From: Streptomyces sp. NBC_00459
GTDB lineage: Bacteria; Actinomycetota; Actinomycetes; Streptomycetales; Streptomycetaceae
NCBI RefSeq assembly: GCF_036013955.1
Contig: NZ_CP107903.1
Location: forward strand, 9,300,001 to 9,364,000
Direction: 5' to 3'
DNA length: 64,000 nucleotides
Part shown: positions 24,281 to 31,951 of the stretch, one piece after another
How positions within the stretch are numbered: position 1 is the first letter of the stretch
Layout: each line of letters opens with the position of its first letter
The notes under the pieces: generated by a model
Database searches by the model: none
Told to the model about the DNA's origin: nothing
Seen by the model: the letters and a program-made list of their open reading frames with translations, nothing else
Made by a program: the position numbers and the translations under genes

Positions 24281-25324
24281 ATGACCGAACTGCGGACTTT
24301 CCCACTGCCCCCGACCGTCGAAGGCAGTGACGCCGACCGGTTACTCGGTCGGGCGCTCATCGCTGCCTGGCAGGTCGACGGTATCTTCCAGATCCAGGCC
24401 ACTCCCGACCAGGATGCCGCCACCGGCCGAGCCCTGGACGCGTCCAGGGCCTTCGTCGGCCGCCCGCTCAAGGAGAAGGCCCAGTACGTCTCCGACCTCA
24501 CCTACAGCGGATACGTCGCGTCCGGTGAGGAGGAGACAGCCGGGGAGAAGGACGGTTCCGAGATCTTCACCGTCTGCCCCGACATCCCCGGGGACGACCC
24601 CCGCGTCCTCGACAGGTGGCCGTGTCACGGCCCCGCCCCCTGGCCGTCCGACCAGTACGCCGCAGCCATGAAGGACTACATGGCCGTGGTGGGAGACATC
24701 GGCCACCGTCTGCTCCAGCTGACCGCGCTGGGACTCGGACTGGACGACATGGAGCACTTCACGCGGCTCACCGACGACGGCTGGCACCACATGAGGGTGC
24801 TGCGCTTCCCGCCGGCCGACGCCACCTCCGAGCGCGGAATCGGCTCCCACACCGACTACGGTCTTCTCGTCATAGCGGTCCAGGACGAGGTCGGCGGCCT
24901 CTACATACGGCCGCCCGTCCCCGGTGAGAGCCGGGGGCGCAACTGGCTGCCCGACGAGTCCATGGCCGGTCGCTACGAGAACGAGGACCCCTGGACCTTC
25001 GTCCCCCCGACCCCCTCGGTCTTCACCGTCTTCCCCGGCGACATCATGCAGTTCATCACCGGCGGAACCCTCCTCTCGACCCCGCACAAGGTGCGTCTGG
25101 CCGACCGTGAGCGATTCACCATGGCGTACTTCCACGAGCCGTCGTTCCAGGCCGTCGCCCGCCCGCTGGACGCGCCCGAGGCGGACGAGTTCATCCACTA
25201 CGGCACGCACTTCACCAACATGTTCATGCGCTGCTACCCCGACCGCTCGACCACCGCCCGTATCGAGCAGGAGGACCGGCTGGCGGTCCTGGAGCGGCTC
25301 CGCAAGGAGGCTCTCACCTCTTGA
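24281..25324 (+). CDS. efe: Ethylene-forming enzyme homologue (2-oxoglutarate/Fe(II) dioxygenase)
   Basis: 347 residues, collinear with the Pseudomonas syringae ethylene-forming enzyme as I recall it, with long near-identical blocks (SDLTYSGYVASGEE, DGWHHMRVLRFPP, HTDYGLLVIA, FTNMFMRCYPDR). That enzyme converts 2-oxoglutarate to ethylene and CO2 and also hydroxylates L-arginine, releasing guanidine. Iron ligands are His190, Asp192 and His269; Arg278 binds 2-oxoglutarate; Glu84, Thr86, Arg172, Tyr193 and Arg317 match arginine- and co-substrate-site residues, at an offset of +1 for those after the first third. Position 85 is Glu where the Pseudomonas enzyme has Val. Codon 21 is TTA, suggesting bldA control. 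ATG 24281 follows GGTGGGGG. Confidence 0.9.
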   Translation: MTELRTFPLPPTVEGSDADRLLGRALIAAWQVDGIFQIQATPDQDAATGRALDASRAFVGRPLKEKAQYVSDLTYSGYVASGEEETAGEKDGSEIFTVCPDIPGDDPRVLDRWPCHGPAPWPSDQYAAAMKDYMAVVGDIGHRLLQLTALGLGLDDMEHFTRLTDDGWHHMRVLRFPPADATSERGIGSHTDYGLLVIAVQDEVGGLYIRPPVPGESRGRNWLPDESMAGRYENEDPWTFVPPTPSVFTVFPGDIMQFITGGTLLSTPHKVRLADRERFTMAYFHEPSFQAVARPLDAPEADEFIHYGTHFTNMFMRCYPDRSTTARIEQEDRLAVLERLRKEALTS

Positions 25325-25347
25325 CCGGTGCCTGCCGCACATCACGA

Positions 25348-25427
25348 GGTCCGGCTCATTCCGAAGTCGTCCAGCCGCCATTGGGCGGCCCCCCGGACGG
25401 CTGGGCGGCTCCAGAATGAGCCGGACC
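25348..25427. terminator. Long inverted repeat between convergent genes (terminator or MITE-like)
   Basis: Perfect 14-bp arms GGTCCGGCTCATTC / GAATGAGCCGGACC enclose 52 nt that can themselves fold (GCCGCC / GGCGGC, CCAGCCG / CGGCTGG). It lies between the EFE-like stop and the convergent LuxR stop, so it can terminate both. The size and terminal repeats also resemble a miniature transposable element; no clear target duplication flanks it. Confidence 0.55.
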
Positions 25428-25462
25428 CGGGAAACAGTGTCTTCACCCCGGCAGTCCCGCTC

Positions 25463-26332
25463 TCAGGGCAGTAGACCCAGGCGGCGGGCGGTCATGACCG
25501 CCTCCAGACGCGAATGGCATCCCAGCCTGCGCATCGCGCTGCGCAGATAGCTCTTCACCGTTTCGGCCCGCAGCCCGAGTTCATCCGCTACGTCGGTGTT
25601 GGTCCGCCCCAGGGCGACGCACGACAGGACGTCGAGTTCTCGCGACGAGAGGACCGGATCGGTGGGGCGCCGGGAGTCCGGGGCTCCGGCGTCGGCCAGC
25701 TTGTCGCTCAGTGCGGCGACCCGGTCGCGCAGATCGCTGTCCGTGAGGTGCTGGGCGAGCACCCGCAGCTCGGCGTACGCCTCGCGAATCGTCTCCCAGC
25801 GGGGGGACGCCGGCTCCGGCATGCGGTCGGCGGCCGTCCCGGGCTCGCCGAGACGGCCGAGATGGCGCGCCACCTCGTCGCGCACCGCCAGGTTCTGTTC
25901 CAGGGCGCGGGCGGTCTCCATGACCGCGTCGACCGTCCGGTCGCCCAGCCCGACGGACTGGCGGACCGCGCCGTACATCACCGCCCGCACCGTCCGGTTC
26001 ACCACGACGGGGGCCGCGACGACGGCGCGGATGCCCTCGGCGGCGACCATCAGATCGTAGTGGTGGCTGATCCGCTTGGAGTTCGCGTAGTCGTTGACCG
26101 CGATGGGGCGGTGCAGAGCCACCGCCTTCCCGCCGAGTCCCATGCCGAACCCGAGGGTCAATCCCATGAGGGCTCTGGTCGAGTTCCCGGCGAACTCGGT
26201 GAGCTGGGCGTGGCGCCCCCTGGTCACGACGCCGCCGAAGGTGAGATCCACGCCGGTGGTGTGACGTAACGAGTCGATGGCGCGCTTGAGTTGACGGTCG
26301 TCGTCCGAAACGGGGGGTGGGTTCACTGTCAT
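25463..26332 (-). CDS. GAF-LuxR transcriptional regulator 1
   Basis: 289 residues. The N-terminal 160 residues look like a GAF sensor (LTFGGVVTRGRH, GMGLGGKAVALHRPIAVNDYANSKRI, GIRAVVAAPVVVNRTVRAVMYGAVR); a helical linker leads to a LuxR HTH at about 228-289 (LSSRELDVLSCVALGRTNTDVADELGLRAETVKSYL). ATG 26330-26332 has GAGGA upstream. It is convergent with the EFE-like gene and upstream of nothing else, and has a paralogue at 28122-28979 with the same layout and the same C-terminal GLLP. Ligand unknown. Confidence 0.9.
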   Translation of the reverse strand: MTVNPPPVSDDDRQLKRAIDSLRHTTGVDLTFGGVVTRGRHAQLTEFAGNSTRALMGLTLGFGMGLGGKAVALHRPIAVNDYANSKRISHHYDLMVAAEGIRAVVAAPVVVNRTVRAVMYGAVRQSVGLGDRTVDAVMETARALEQNLAVRDEVARHLGRLGEPGTAADRMPEPASPRWETIREAYAELRVLAQHLTDSDLRDRVAALSDKLADAGAPDSRRPTDPVLSSRELDVLSCVALGRTNTDVADELGLRAETVKSYLRSAMRRLGCHSRLEAVMTARRLGLLP

Positions 26333-26392
26333 ACGTTTTCCTCGGTCTGCGTGGGAGCCCAGTCTGCTCCCGATGTGCCTTGCCGCGCGGGG

Positions 26393-26896
26393 TCAGCGGC
26401 CGGTGGGGAGCGTGAGGACGCGGTCCTCGGTCCAGTCGACGGTCAGTTCCCGGCGGGTGAAGCGCCAGGCTCCTGTCGTACGCCGGTAGGAGTCGCGGTA
26501 GCGGATGGAGCGCACGCGCAGTCGGGCGGCGTCGGCGTCGGCGGCGTACATCTCGTGCGAGAGGCAGTCGGTCTCTCCCGAGGCGCTGTCGCCGGACAGC
26601 CGGACCTTGTGGCTGCCGACGAAGTGAGTGGTGACGACGCACGGCGCCAGTACGGACAGTACGCTCGCCCAGCCGTCCCGCCCGTCGAGGACGAGGGGCG
26701 GACGGCCGGTGCCTGCCGGGGGGTTCAGGACCAGTTCGCCGTCCTCGTGGAACAGCGAGGCGAACAGCTTCGGGTTCTGCCGGTCCAGGGCGGAGGCGTA
26801 GGTGTCGACGAGCCGGCGCAGGTCCTGCCGGTCCTGTGCTCCGTCCTGCCAACCGGCTTTCTTCTCCGGTGAGTTGCTCGGATAGGTGGGTGTCAC
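26393..26896 (-). CDS. SnoaL-like (NTF2-fold) protein
   Basis: 167 residues. The alpha+beta NTF2-like pattern is seen in DLRRLVDTYASALDRQNPKLFASLFHEDGELVLNP, VVTTHFVGSHKVRLSGD, YRDSYRRTTGAWRFTRRELTVDW. Such proteins include small cyclases, isomerases and hydratases of secondary metabolism, but many are of unknown role. The probable GTG start at 26894-26896 has a moderate GGCGG site. It ends 60 bp before the LuxR regulator start on the same strand, so the two may be co-transcribed, and starts 45 nt after the end of the frameshifted gene upstream. Confidence 0.8.
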   Translation of the reverse strand: MTPTYPSNSPEKKAGWQDGAQDRQDLRRLVDTYASALDRQNPKLFASLFHEDGELVLNPPAGTGRPPLVLDGRDGWASVLSVLAPCVVTTHFVGSHKVRLSGDSASGETDCLSHEMYAADADAARLRVRSIRYRDSYRRTTGAWRFTRRELTVDWTEDRVLTLPTGR

Positions 26897-26941
26897 TTGT
26901 ACCGCCAGACGGATGTGGGGTTCGTTTCCGCGGCGCCGAGG

Positions 26942-27700
26942 TCAGCTGCCGGTGGTCTGCGAGGCCTCGGGCAGGGGCAGCCCGGACTCGTGGACGATGT
27001 GTGCGCCGACCGGCTGGAGCGGGGCGGCGGCTGTCGGCAGCGCGGGGAGGGCCGTGCCGACGCCGGCCGGGCGGGCGGGCGGCACGTCCTCGGGGGATGC
27101 GACCCCGCAGCGGGCGGGGACCGCTCGGGCGACCGGACCCGGATCGCGGTCGTGGACCGCCACGGTGACCCCGAAGGCCGGGACACCGTCGGGCGGGGCG
27201 GCGTGTTCGCCGAAGTCGCCTCGCCAGGTGCCCATCGGCGCGATGTCGCGGAACATCTCCCGGCACCGGGACGCGCAGTGCTGGACCGCGTGGCACGGCT
27301 CCATGGCGTCGCGCAGGGCCGGGACCGGGCTCCATCGCGGCACGGCAGACGCGCTGACCGGACAGGCCGTTCGATGAGCGCGTCGTCCGCGGTGAGGGCC
27401 TCGCCCACCGCGGAGACGGGCAGCGGCCCCGGCAGTCCTCGTGTGCCGGCCTCCACGGCCACCGCGCTGGCGCTGGGAGCCCTGGGGTCGCACCCCGGTC
27501 GATCTCCCACGCGATCCGCTGCGACGGCGTGTGTCGACGGCGACGCCGGTCGCCGGAATCGACGGCGTGATCAGGTGGTCCGCCAGGTCGCCCGATACGT
27601 CGTCGGTCTCGCATTCGTCCTCGTGCACCGCGATCTTCCGGGTGAGATCGACAGCGCTTTCCTCGGGATCGGCAAGACGCGGTGACTGGGAGAAATCCAT
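26942..27700 (-). pseudogene. Unrecognised gene with two apparent compensating frameshifts
   Basis: The start is good (ATG 27698-27700 behind GAGAGGAA), giving MDFSQSPRLADPEESAVDLT. From about 27540 to 27360 the codon bias moves to another minus-strand frame, where the peptide reads SASAVAVEAGTRGLPGPL and VSAVGEALTADDALIERPV. The original frame then resumes with normal bias (MFRDIAPMGTWRGDFGEH) to TGA 26942-26944. The original frame stays open throughout but is Arg/Gly-rich and poorly biased in the middle. This suggests a one-base gain and a compensating one-base loss, by mutation or sequencing error. No family recognised. Confidence 0.45.
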
Positions 27701-28121
27701 GGGGGTTCCTCTCTGGGCGTGCGGGCAAGGTGCCGCCGGGTGCACACGACGGCCTTGCGCTGGGGTGGAGTGGAGCGCGGTCCAGGGGACGGGTCATACG
27801 GCTGTACATCCCGTTCTGTGGACCGGGGAGCGGCCTTCTACTGGCACCACCATGAGGTAAACCGTGCCGCTCAGCTACCCCCGGATGAGGGGCAAGTGGA
27901 GGGAAGTGCTCCTCATGAAACGTGTCGAACATGTCGAAACCATGCCGGAACCACCCGGCCCTGCGGGTTTCGGGGTGTGGGCGCGCCACTTCAAGAAAAG
28001 CTGACGATTGGTCAACTATGGTTTCCTGCACGGAACTTGACGTCGAAGGGAGCTTGCAGAAGTGTTCTCCTGGCAAAAGGAGGGGCACGGGGCTGCCGTG
28101 AGGTGAGGAGTCGACCGGGTC
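27701..28121. other. 421-bp divergent intergenic region
   Basis: Between the frameshifted gene and the second GAF-LuxR gene. Positions 27985-28060 are relatively AT-rich and contain TTGACG-like and TTGGTCAA elements suited to promoters. No gene or RNA recognised. Confidence 0.4.
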
Positions 28122-28979
28122 GTGTTGCCGGCGGAGGACAGTGAGGTGGCTGCCGCCACACGGGCGGCGGTGCTGGCGCTGCGCAGGGACAGCGGGATGC
28201 CTGTCGCGGGTGCGGCCTGGGTCGTCGGCCCCCAGTTGCTGCGGATCAGTGAGACCAGCGGTGTGAAGTCGCCGGGTCGCCGGGGCTTTCCCGTGCCCGC
28301 GGGCGACGGACTGATCGGCAAGGTGCTGACGACACGTCGGCTGGCAGCGGTGAGCGACTGTCGGGCGGCTCAGCAGATCAGCCATGAGGACGACTGCTTC
28401 GTCGCGGCGGAGGAGGTGCGGGCGATGGCCGCGGCACCCGTGATCGTCGGCACCACGGTACGAGCAGCCCTCTTCGTGGGGTCGCGAGACGCGGTACGGC
28501 TGGGTGACCGCGTACTGACCGCGGTGACGGAGGCGGCACGCGACCTGGAGCAGTTCCTCGCCACCCACGAGCACGCGCACCGGCTCCTCTCGGAGGCCCG
28601 GGCCGTGCGGAGCCCTGCCTCACCCCGTGACGCTGCGGCCCTGGAACAGGTGCACGAAGTCCATACCGAGCTGCTGGATCTGACGGCGACGATCGGCGAG
28701 GGCCACCTCAAGGAGCGCTTCCACGAGGTGTGTTCCCTTCTGGAGTCGGGCTGCTGCTCCGAGCGGTCGTCACATGAGCCGACGGCGAGTCTGTCGCCGC
28801 GTGAACTGGACGTCCTGGTCGCGGTCGCCGCGGGTTGCACCAACCTGGAGATCTCCGGCCGGCTCGAGATCGGCCTGGAGACCGTGAAGGGCCATCTGCG
28901 TTCGGTGATGCGCAAGCTCCGCGCCAGCACCCGACTCGAAGCCGTCACCGCGGCCCGCCGGGCGGGCCTGCTGCCCTAG
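28122..28979 (+). CDS. GAF-LuxR transcriptional regulator 2
   Basis: 285 residues and the same layout as the regulator at 25463-26332: GAF-like domain (AAWVVGPQLLRISETSG, GDGLIGKVLTTRRLAAVSD, RAMAAAPVIVGTTVRAALFVG), helical linker, LuxR HTH at about 224-285 (LSPRELDVLVAVAAGCTNLEISGRLEIGLETVKGHL). GTG 28122 is the probable start with GAGGAG about 14 nt upstream. The stop codon TAG at 28977-28979 is the target site of the insertion sequence that follows, so the coding sequence is intact although interrupted immediately after its last codon. Confidence 0.9.
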   Translation: MLPAEDSEVAAATRAAVLALRRDSGMPVAGAAWVVGPQLLRISETSGVKSPGRRGFPVPAGDGLIGKVLTTRRLAAVSDCRAAQQISHEDDCFVAAEEVRAMAAAPVIVGTTVRAALFVGSRDAVRLGDRVLTAVTEAARDLEQFLATHEHAHRLLSEARAVRSPASPRDAAALEQVHEVHTELLDLTATIGEGHLKERFHEVCSLLESGCCSERSSHEPTASLSPRELDVLVAVAAGCTNLEISGRLEIGLETVKGHLRSVMRKLRASTRLEAVTAARRAGLLP

Positions 28980-29955
28980 ACGAGTCATTCCGATGTGATC
29001 AGTGGTCGTAGGCGATGAGGGATCGTAGGACCGGCTGGCCGGTCTTGTGGTTGTGCCAGATCGCAGCAGCCATCGCGAGGACGCGCTGGGCGACGCGGAC
29101 GGCGACGCCTTCGAAGGTCCGGCCGCCGTGCTGTTCCAGGTCGAGCTGGCCCTTGAGGGTGTCGTTGACCGACTCGATCAACTGCCGCACCGACTTCAGC
29201 AGGGACTCGCCCTTGCGTTTCTTCTCGCGCTTGAACGACGGCCGCAGCAACTCAGCGCCCCTCAGGGCCAGATCGGCCTCGAACTCCCTGGAAGCGAAAC
29301 CCTTGTCGGAGATCACCAGCAGCCCCGGCCGGTTCGTGACCGTCTCGGGTTCGCGGTCGAGCATCGCGGTCAGTACCTCGCGCTCATCCAACTTCGGGGT
29401 CGCCAGAGCCCACAGGATCGGCATCCCGGTCGGGGTGCACACCAGGAACAGGCGCAGGCCCCAGAAGAACCGGCTGTGACTGGCGCAGTACCCGTATCCG
29501 GCCCAGCCGGCCATGTCCGACCGCTTCACCGTCGGACGCGAGCGACCGCACTCCACCGGCGTCGAGTCGACGATCCAGTGGTTGTCGAACCAGAAGTCCG
29601 TATCGACGGCCAGCAGCCGTATCGCCTTCTTGACCAACGGCAACGCAGCCCGCAGCCGCTTGTTCCAGCCCGGCTGCCTGGGCACGTACGGGAACATCCC
29701 GCCCAGGCGGGAGTCCACGAACCGCAGCCACCGCGACTCCGAGGTGAAGCCCAGCAACGCCTGCGCGACAGCGAGGCAGACAAGCTCGGAATCCGTCAGC
29801 CGCGGCGGCCGGCCCAGCCACCGGGTACCCCCGATCTCGTCGTCGATCTTCACGTACAGTGCGGTCAGCAGGGCGTCCAGGTTGTTCGTCACACAACGAT
29901 CTTGGACGCCCTGTCTGCGTTCCCGGACACACCGTCAGCATTCGGAATGACTCGT
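28980..29955. mobile_element. Insertion sequence, IS982/IS5-like, 976 bp
   Basis: Bounded by 14-bp perfect terminal inverted repeats ACGAGTCATTCCGA (28980-28993 and, inverted, 29942-29955). Immediately outside both ends is CTAG (28976-28979 and 29956-29959), read as a 4-bp target duplication. One transposase gene fills the element. It lies between the LuxR stop and a DUF2993 gene; the left CTAG contains the TAG stop codon. Confidence 0.85.
28999..29892 (-). CDS. IS982-family-like transposase
   Basis: 297 residues in one frame, apparently intact. DDE-type chemistry is suggested by WIVDSTPVECGRSRPTVKRS (first Asp), LLVISDKGFASREFE (second Asp) and RQLIESVNDTLKGQLDLE (Glu). The start LDALLTALYVKIDD and end WHNHKTGQPVLRSLIAYDH are typical of elements usually annotated IS982 family in Streptomyces. 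The start ATG 29890-29892 lies 63 bp inside the right terminal repeat. No frameshift or internal stop is seen, so the element may still be mobile. Confidence 0.9.
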   Translation of the reverse strand: MTNNLDALLTALYVKIDDEIGGTRWLGRPPRLTDSELVCLAVAQALLGFTSESRWLRFVDSRLGGMFPYVPRQPGWNKRLRAALPLVKKAIRLLAVDTDFWFDNHWIVDSTPVECGRSRPTVKRSDMAGWAGYGYCASHSRFFWGLRLFLVCTPTGMPILWALATPKLDEREVLTAMLDREPETVTNRPGLLVISDKGFASREFEADLALRGAELLRPSFKREKKRKGESLLKSVRQLIESVNDTLKGQLDLEQHGGRTFEGVAVRVAQRVLAMAAAIWHNHKTGQPVLRSLIAYDH

Positions 29956-29990
29956 CTAGGGTCCGTTGGTTCCCACCCGTGCCGTTCGCC

Positions 29991-30704
29991 TCAACCCCCG
30001 AAGCGCGACGCGCCGAGCGTGACCTGGTGACCGACGAGGCCGATCTCGACGCCGTCCGGTTCGGCGCGCGCCGATTCGAAACCGACGCCCTCCGGGAGGT
30101 CGACCCGCCAGACGTTTCCTGCCCGTTCGACACCAGGGACCGTCAGGGAGAGTTCCGTGCCCTGGGCGAGGAGCGTTCCCGTGGTGTTCAGCGCCGTCCC
30201 ACCGACCGTGCCCGAGACCTTGACGCGTGCCGCCTGGCCGTTCGATCCCGGCGCCCGGGAGACCTGCAACGGGCCGGCGTTGCCCGCGAGCCGGGTCAGC
30301 GCCTCGGACAGCTCCTTGTACGAGAGGGTCAGGGTGCCGGTGGCCAGGTTCGCTTCGGCGCTGCGCGCCGTCAGCGATGTCACCGTCACACCACGCAGGT
30401 CCAGATGGAGACGGTCGATGTGCAGATAGCCGCCCTGGGCGTTGGTCGTGGTGTCGACGAGGAACCGGCTCGCGGTCAGCGCCACATGACCGAACTCCTG
30501 GTCGGCAGCCTGGGTCAGGAAGGGAAAGCCCTCGATCGTCACGTCCAGACGGCCGTCGGTGGTGTTGGCGTAGCCGTACTTCTCCTTGGCGAGCTGTGTG
30601 GCTTCCTTGTCGGCGTAGTGCACGGCTGCGCGGTCGGCGGCCGTGAAGAGTGCGGCGAGCACCACGACCGTGATCAGCAGAACCTTCACCCATCGACGTC
30701 TCAC
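29991..30704 (-). CDS. DUF2993 (LmeA-like) membrane-anchored lipid-binding-type protein
   Basis: 237 residues. An N-terminal helix (VKVLLITVVVLAALFTAADRAAVHYA) anchors or exports the protein. The remainder is the beta-rich DUF2993 domain (GFPFLTQAADQEFGHVALTAS, LHLDLRGVTVTSLTA, FESARAEPDGVEIGLVGHQVTL), found in actinobacterial cell-envelope proteins such as the mannan-related LmeA. GTG 30702-30704 has GGGGGGA upstream. It ends 32 bp from the insertion sequence but is not itself damaged. Confidence 0.88.
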   Translation of the reverse strand: MRRRWVKVLLITVVVLAALFTAADRAAVHYADKEATQLAKEKYGYANTTDGRLDVTIEGFPFLTQAADQEFGHVALTASRFLVDTTTNAQGGYLHIDRLHLDLRGVTVTSLTARSAEANLATGTLTLSYKELSEALTRLAGNAGPLQVSRAPGSNGQAARVKVSGTVGGTALNTTGTLLAQGTELSLTVPGVERAGNVWRVDLPEGVGFESARAEPDGVEIGLVGHQVTLGASRFGG

Positions 30705-30831
30705 GCCGATCCCCCCATGTGCGGTGAGTCCAGTACAGGGCGCTCACATGGAGGCCGGGGGAGACTCTAGGAGGCCGTTGGACATGAACGGACGTGCGGT
30801 TGTTCAAAGCAGCGTCAAGGTGTCCGGCAGG

Positions 30832-30860
30832 GGGCGCCCGGCCGGGGTGGCCGGGCGCCC
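30832..30860. terminator. Terminator hairpin of the aldo/keto reductase gene
   Basis: Perfect 12-bp stem GGGCGCCCGGCC / GGCCGGGCGCCC, 5-nt loop, 8 bp beyond the minus-strand stop codon. Confidence 0.75.
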
Positions 30861-30868
30861 ACGAGGTG

Positions 30869-31726
30869 TCAGACGGCGTCGAGTTCGGCCGACTCCTCGG
30901 CGGAGAGCACCAGGTCCACAGCGGCGGCGGAGTCCCGGATCGTCTCCGGGCGGCTGGCACCGGGGATCGGCACGACCACCGGTGACTTGGCGAGCATCCA
31001 GGCCAGGCACACGCGCTGCGGGCTGACGCCGTGGGCCGCGGCGATCCGGGCGAAGGGGGCGTACGCCGAACCGAGACCGCCGGCCCGGGAGATGCCGCCG
31101 AGCGGACTCCAGGGCAGGAACGCGATGCCCAGTTCGTCGCACAGCCGCAGTTCCGGTTCGCTGGAGCGGAAGGCCGGGGAGAACTGGTTCTGCACGGAGA
31201 CCAGACGGCCGCCGAGGATCTCGTTCGCCTGCCGGATCTGCTCCGGGTCGGCGTTGGAGATGCCGGCCATACGGATCTTGCCCTCGTCCAGCAGATCCCG
31301 GACCGCGCCGACCGACTCCGCGTACGGGACCCTGGGGTCGGGGCGGTGGAACTGGTACAGCCCGATGGCCTCGACGCCCAGGCGGCGCAGCGAGGCCTCG
31401 CACGCCTCCTTGATGTGTGCGGGGGAGCCGTCCAGGGTCCAACTGCCGTCCCCGGGACGCAGATGCCCGCCCTTGGTGGCGACCAGGACGTCCGGGCCGC
31501 GCTCGTGGGAGGCGAGCGCCTTGGCGATGAGCGTTTCGTTGTGGCCGACCTCGTCGGCGTCCCGGTGGTAGGCGTCCGCCGTGTCGATCAGTGTGAGGCC
31601 CGTGTCGAGCGCGGCGTGGATGGTGGCGAGGGAACGGGCCTCGTCCGGCCGTCCCTCGATCGACATGGGCATCCCGCCCAGACCGATCGCGCTGACCTCC
31701 ACGTCACCGATGCGTCGAGTCTGCAT
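30869..31726 (-). CDS. Aldo/keto reductase
   Basis: 285 residues, a TIM-barrel NADPH-dependent oxidoreductase. The catalytic tetrad is visible: Asp and Tyr in LIDTADAYHRD, Lys in VATKGGH, His in GLYQFHRPDP. The C-terminal nucleotide-binding stretch is VVVPIPGASRPETIRDS. Start ATG 31724-31726 has AGAGG 9-10 nt upstream; upstream codons in the same frame lack family similarity. Divergent from the DEAD-box helicase. Substrate unspecified; many such enzymes detoxify aldehydes. Confidence 0.9.
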   Translation of the reverse strand: MQTRRIGDVEVSAIGLGGMPMSIEGRPDEARSLATIHAALDTGLTLIDTADAYHRDADEVGHNETLIAKALASHERGPDVLVATKGGHLRPGDGSWTLDGSPAHIKEACEASLRRLGVEAIGLYQFHRPDPRVPYAESVGAVRDLLDEGKIRMAGISNADPEQIRQANEILGGRLVSVQNQFSPAFRSSEPELRLCDELGIAFLPWSPLGGISRAGGLGSAYAPFARIAAAHGVSPQRVCLAWMLAKSPVVVPIPGASRPETIRDSAAAVDLVLSAEESAELDAV

Positions 31727-31886
31727 GTGCTCGTGACCTCTTTCGGGTGTCGCGAAGTAAGGGTGCGCGCTCCAGCCTTGCTCGCCGACGCTCCGAGGTC
31801 CAATAGAGGAATACGAACGCATTCAGCACCTGGGCATCTGAATCGTGGTTCCGCCGCTGATAAAATGGGCTCACGCTTCGACACCG

Positions 31887-31918
31887 CCGGGGCCCGTACC
31901 AAGGGGTACGGGCCCCGG
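31887..31918 (+). promoter_or_regulatory. Strong leader hairpin before the DEAD-box helicase
   Basis: Perfect 14-bp GC-rich stem CCGGGGCCCGTACC / GGTACGGGCCCCGG with loop AAGG, ending 33 nt before the ATG and just after a TAAAAT -10-like element at about 31860. If transcription starts there, it lies in the 5' untranslated region and could act as an attenuator or a target of the helicase itself. Confidence 0.5.
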
Positions 31919-31951
31919 GGCGTTCCAGGCGTCAGACCAGGAAGGTTCCTC

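Noticed and set aside
25581..28580. A 999-codon open frame on the minus strand across regulators, SnoaL-like gene and intergenic DNA
   Set aside because: It runs through real genes in another frame, is Arg/Pro-rich, has no ribosome site and no domain. It is an effect of high GC content.
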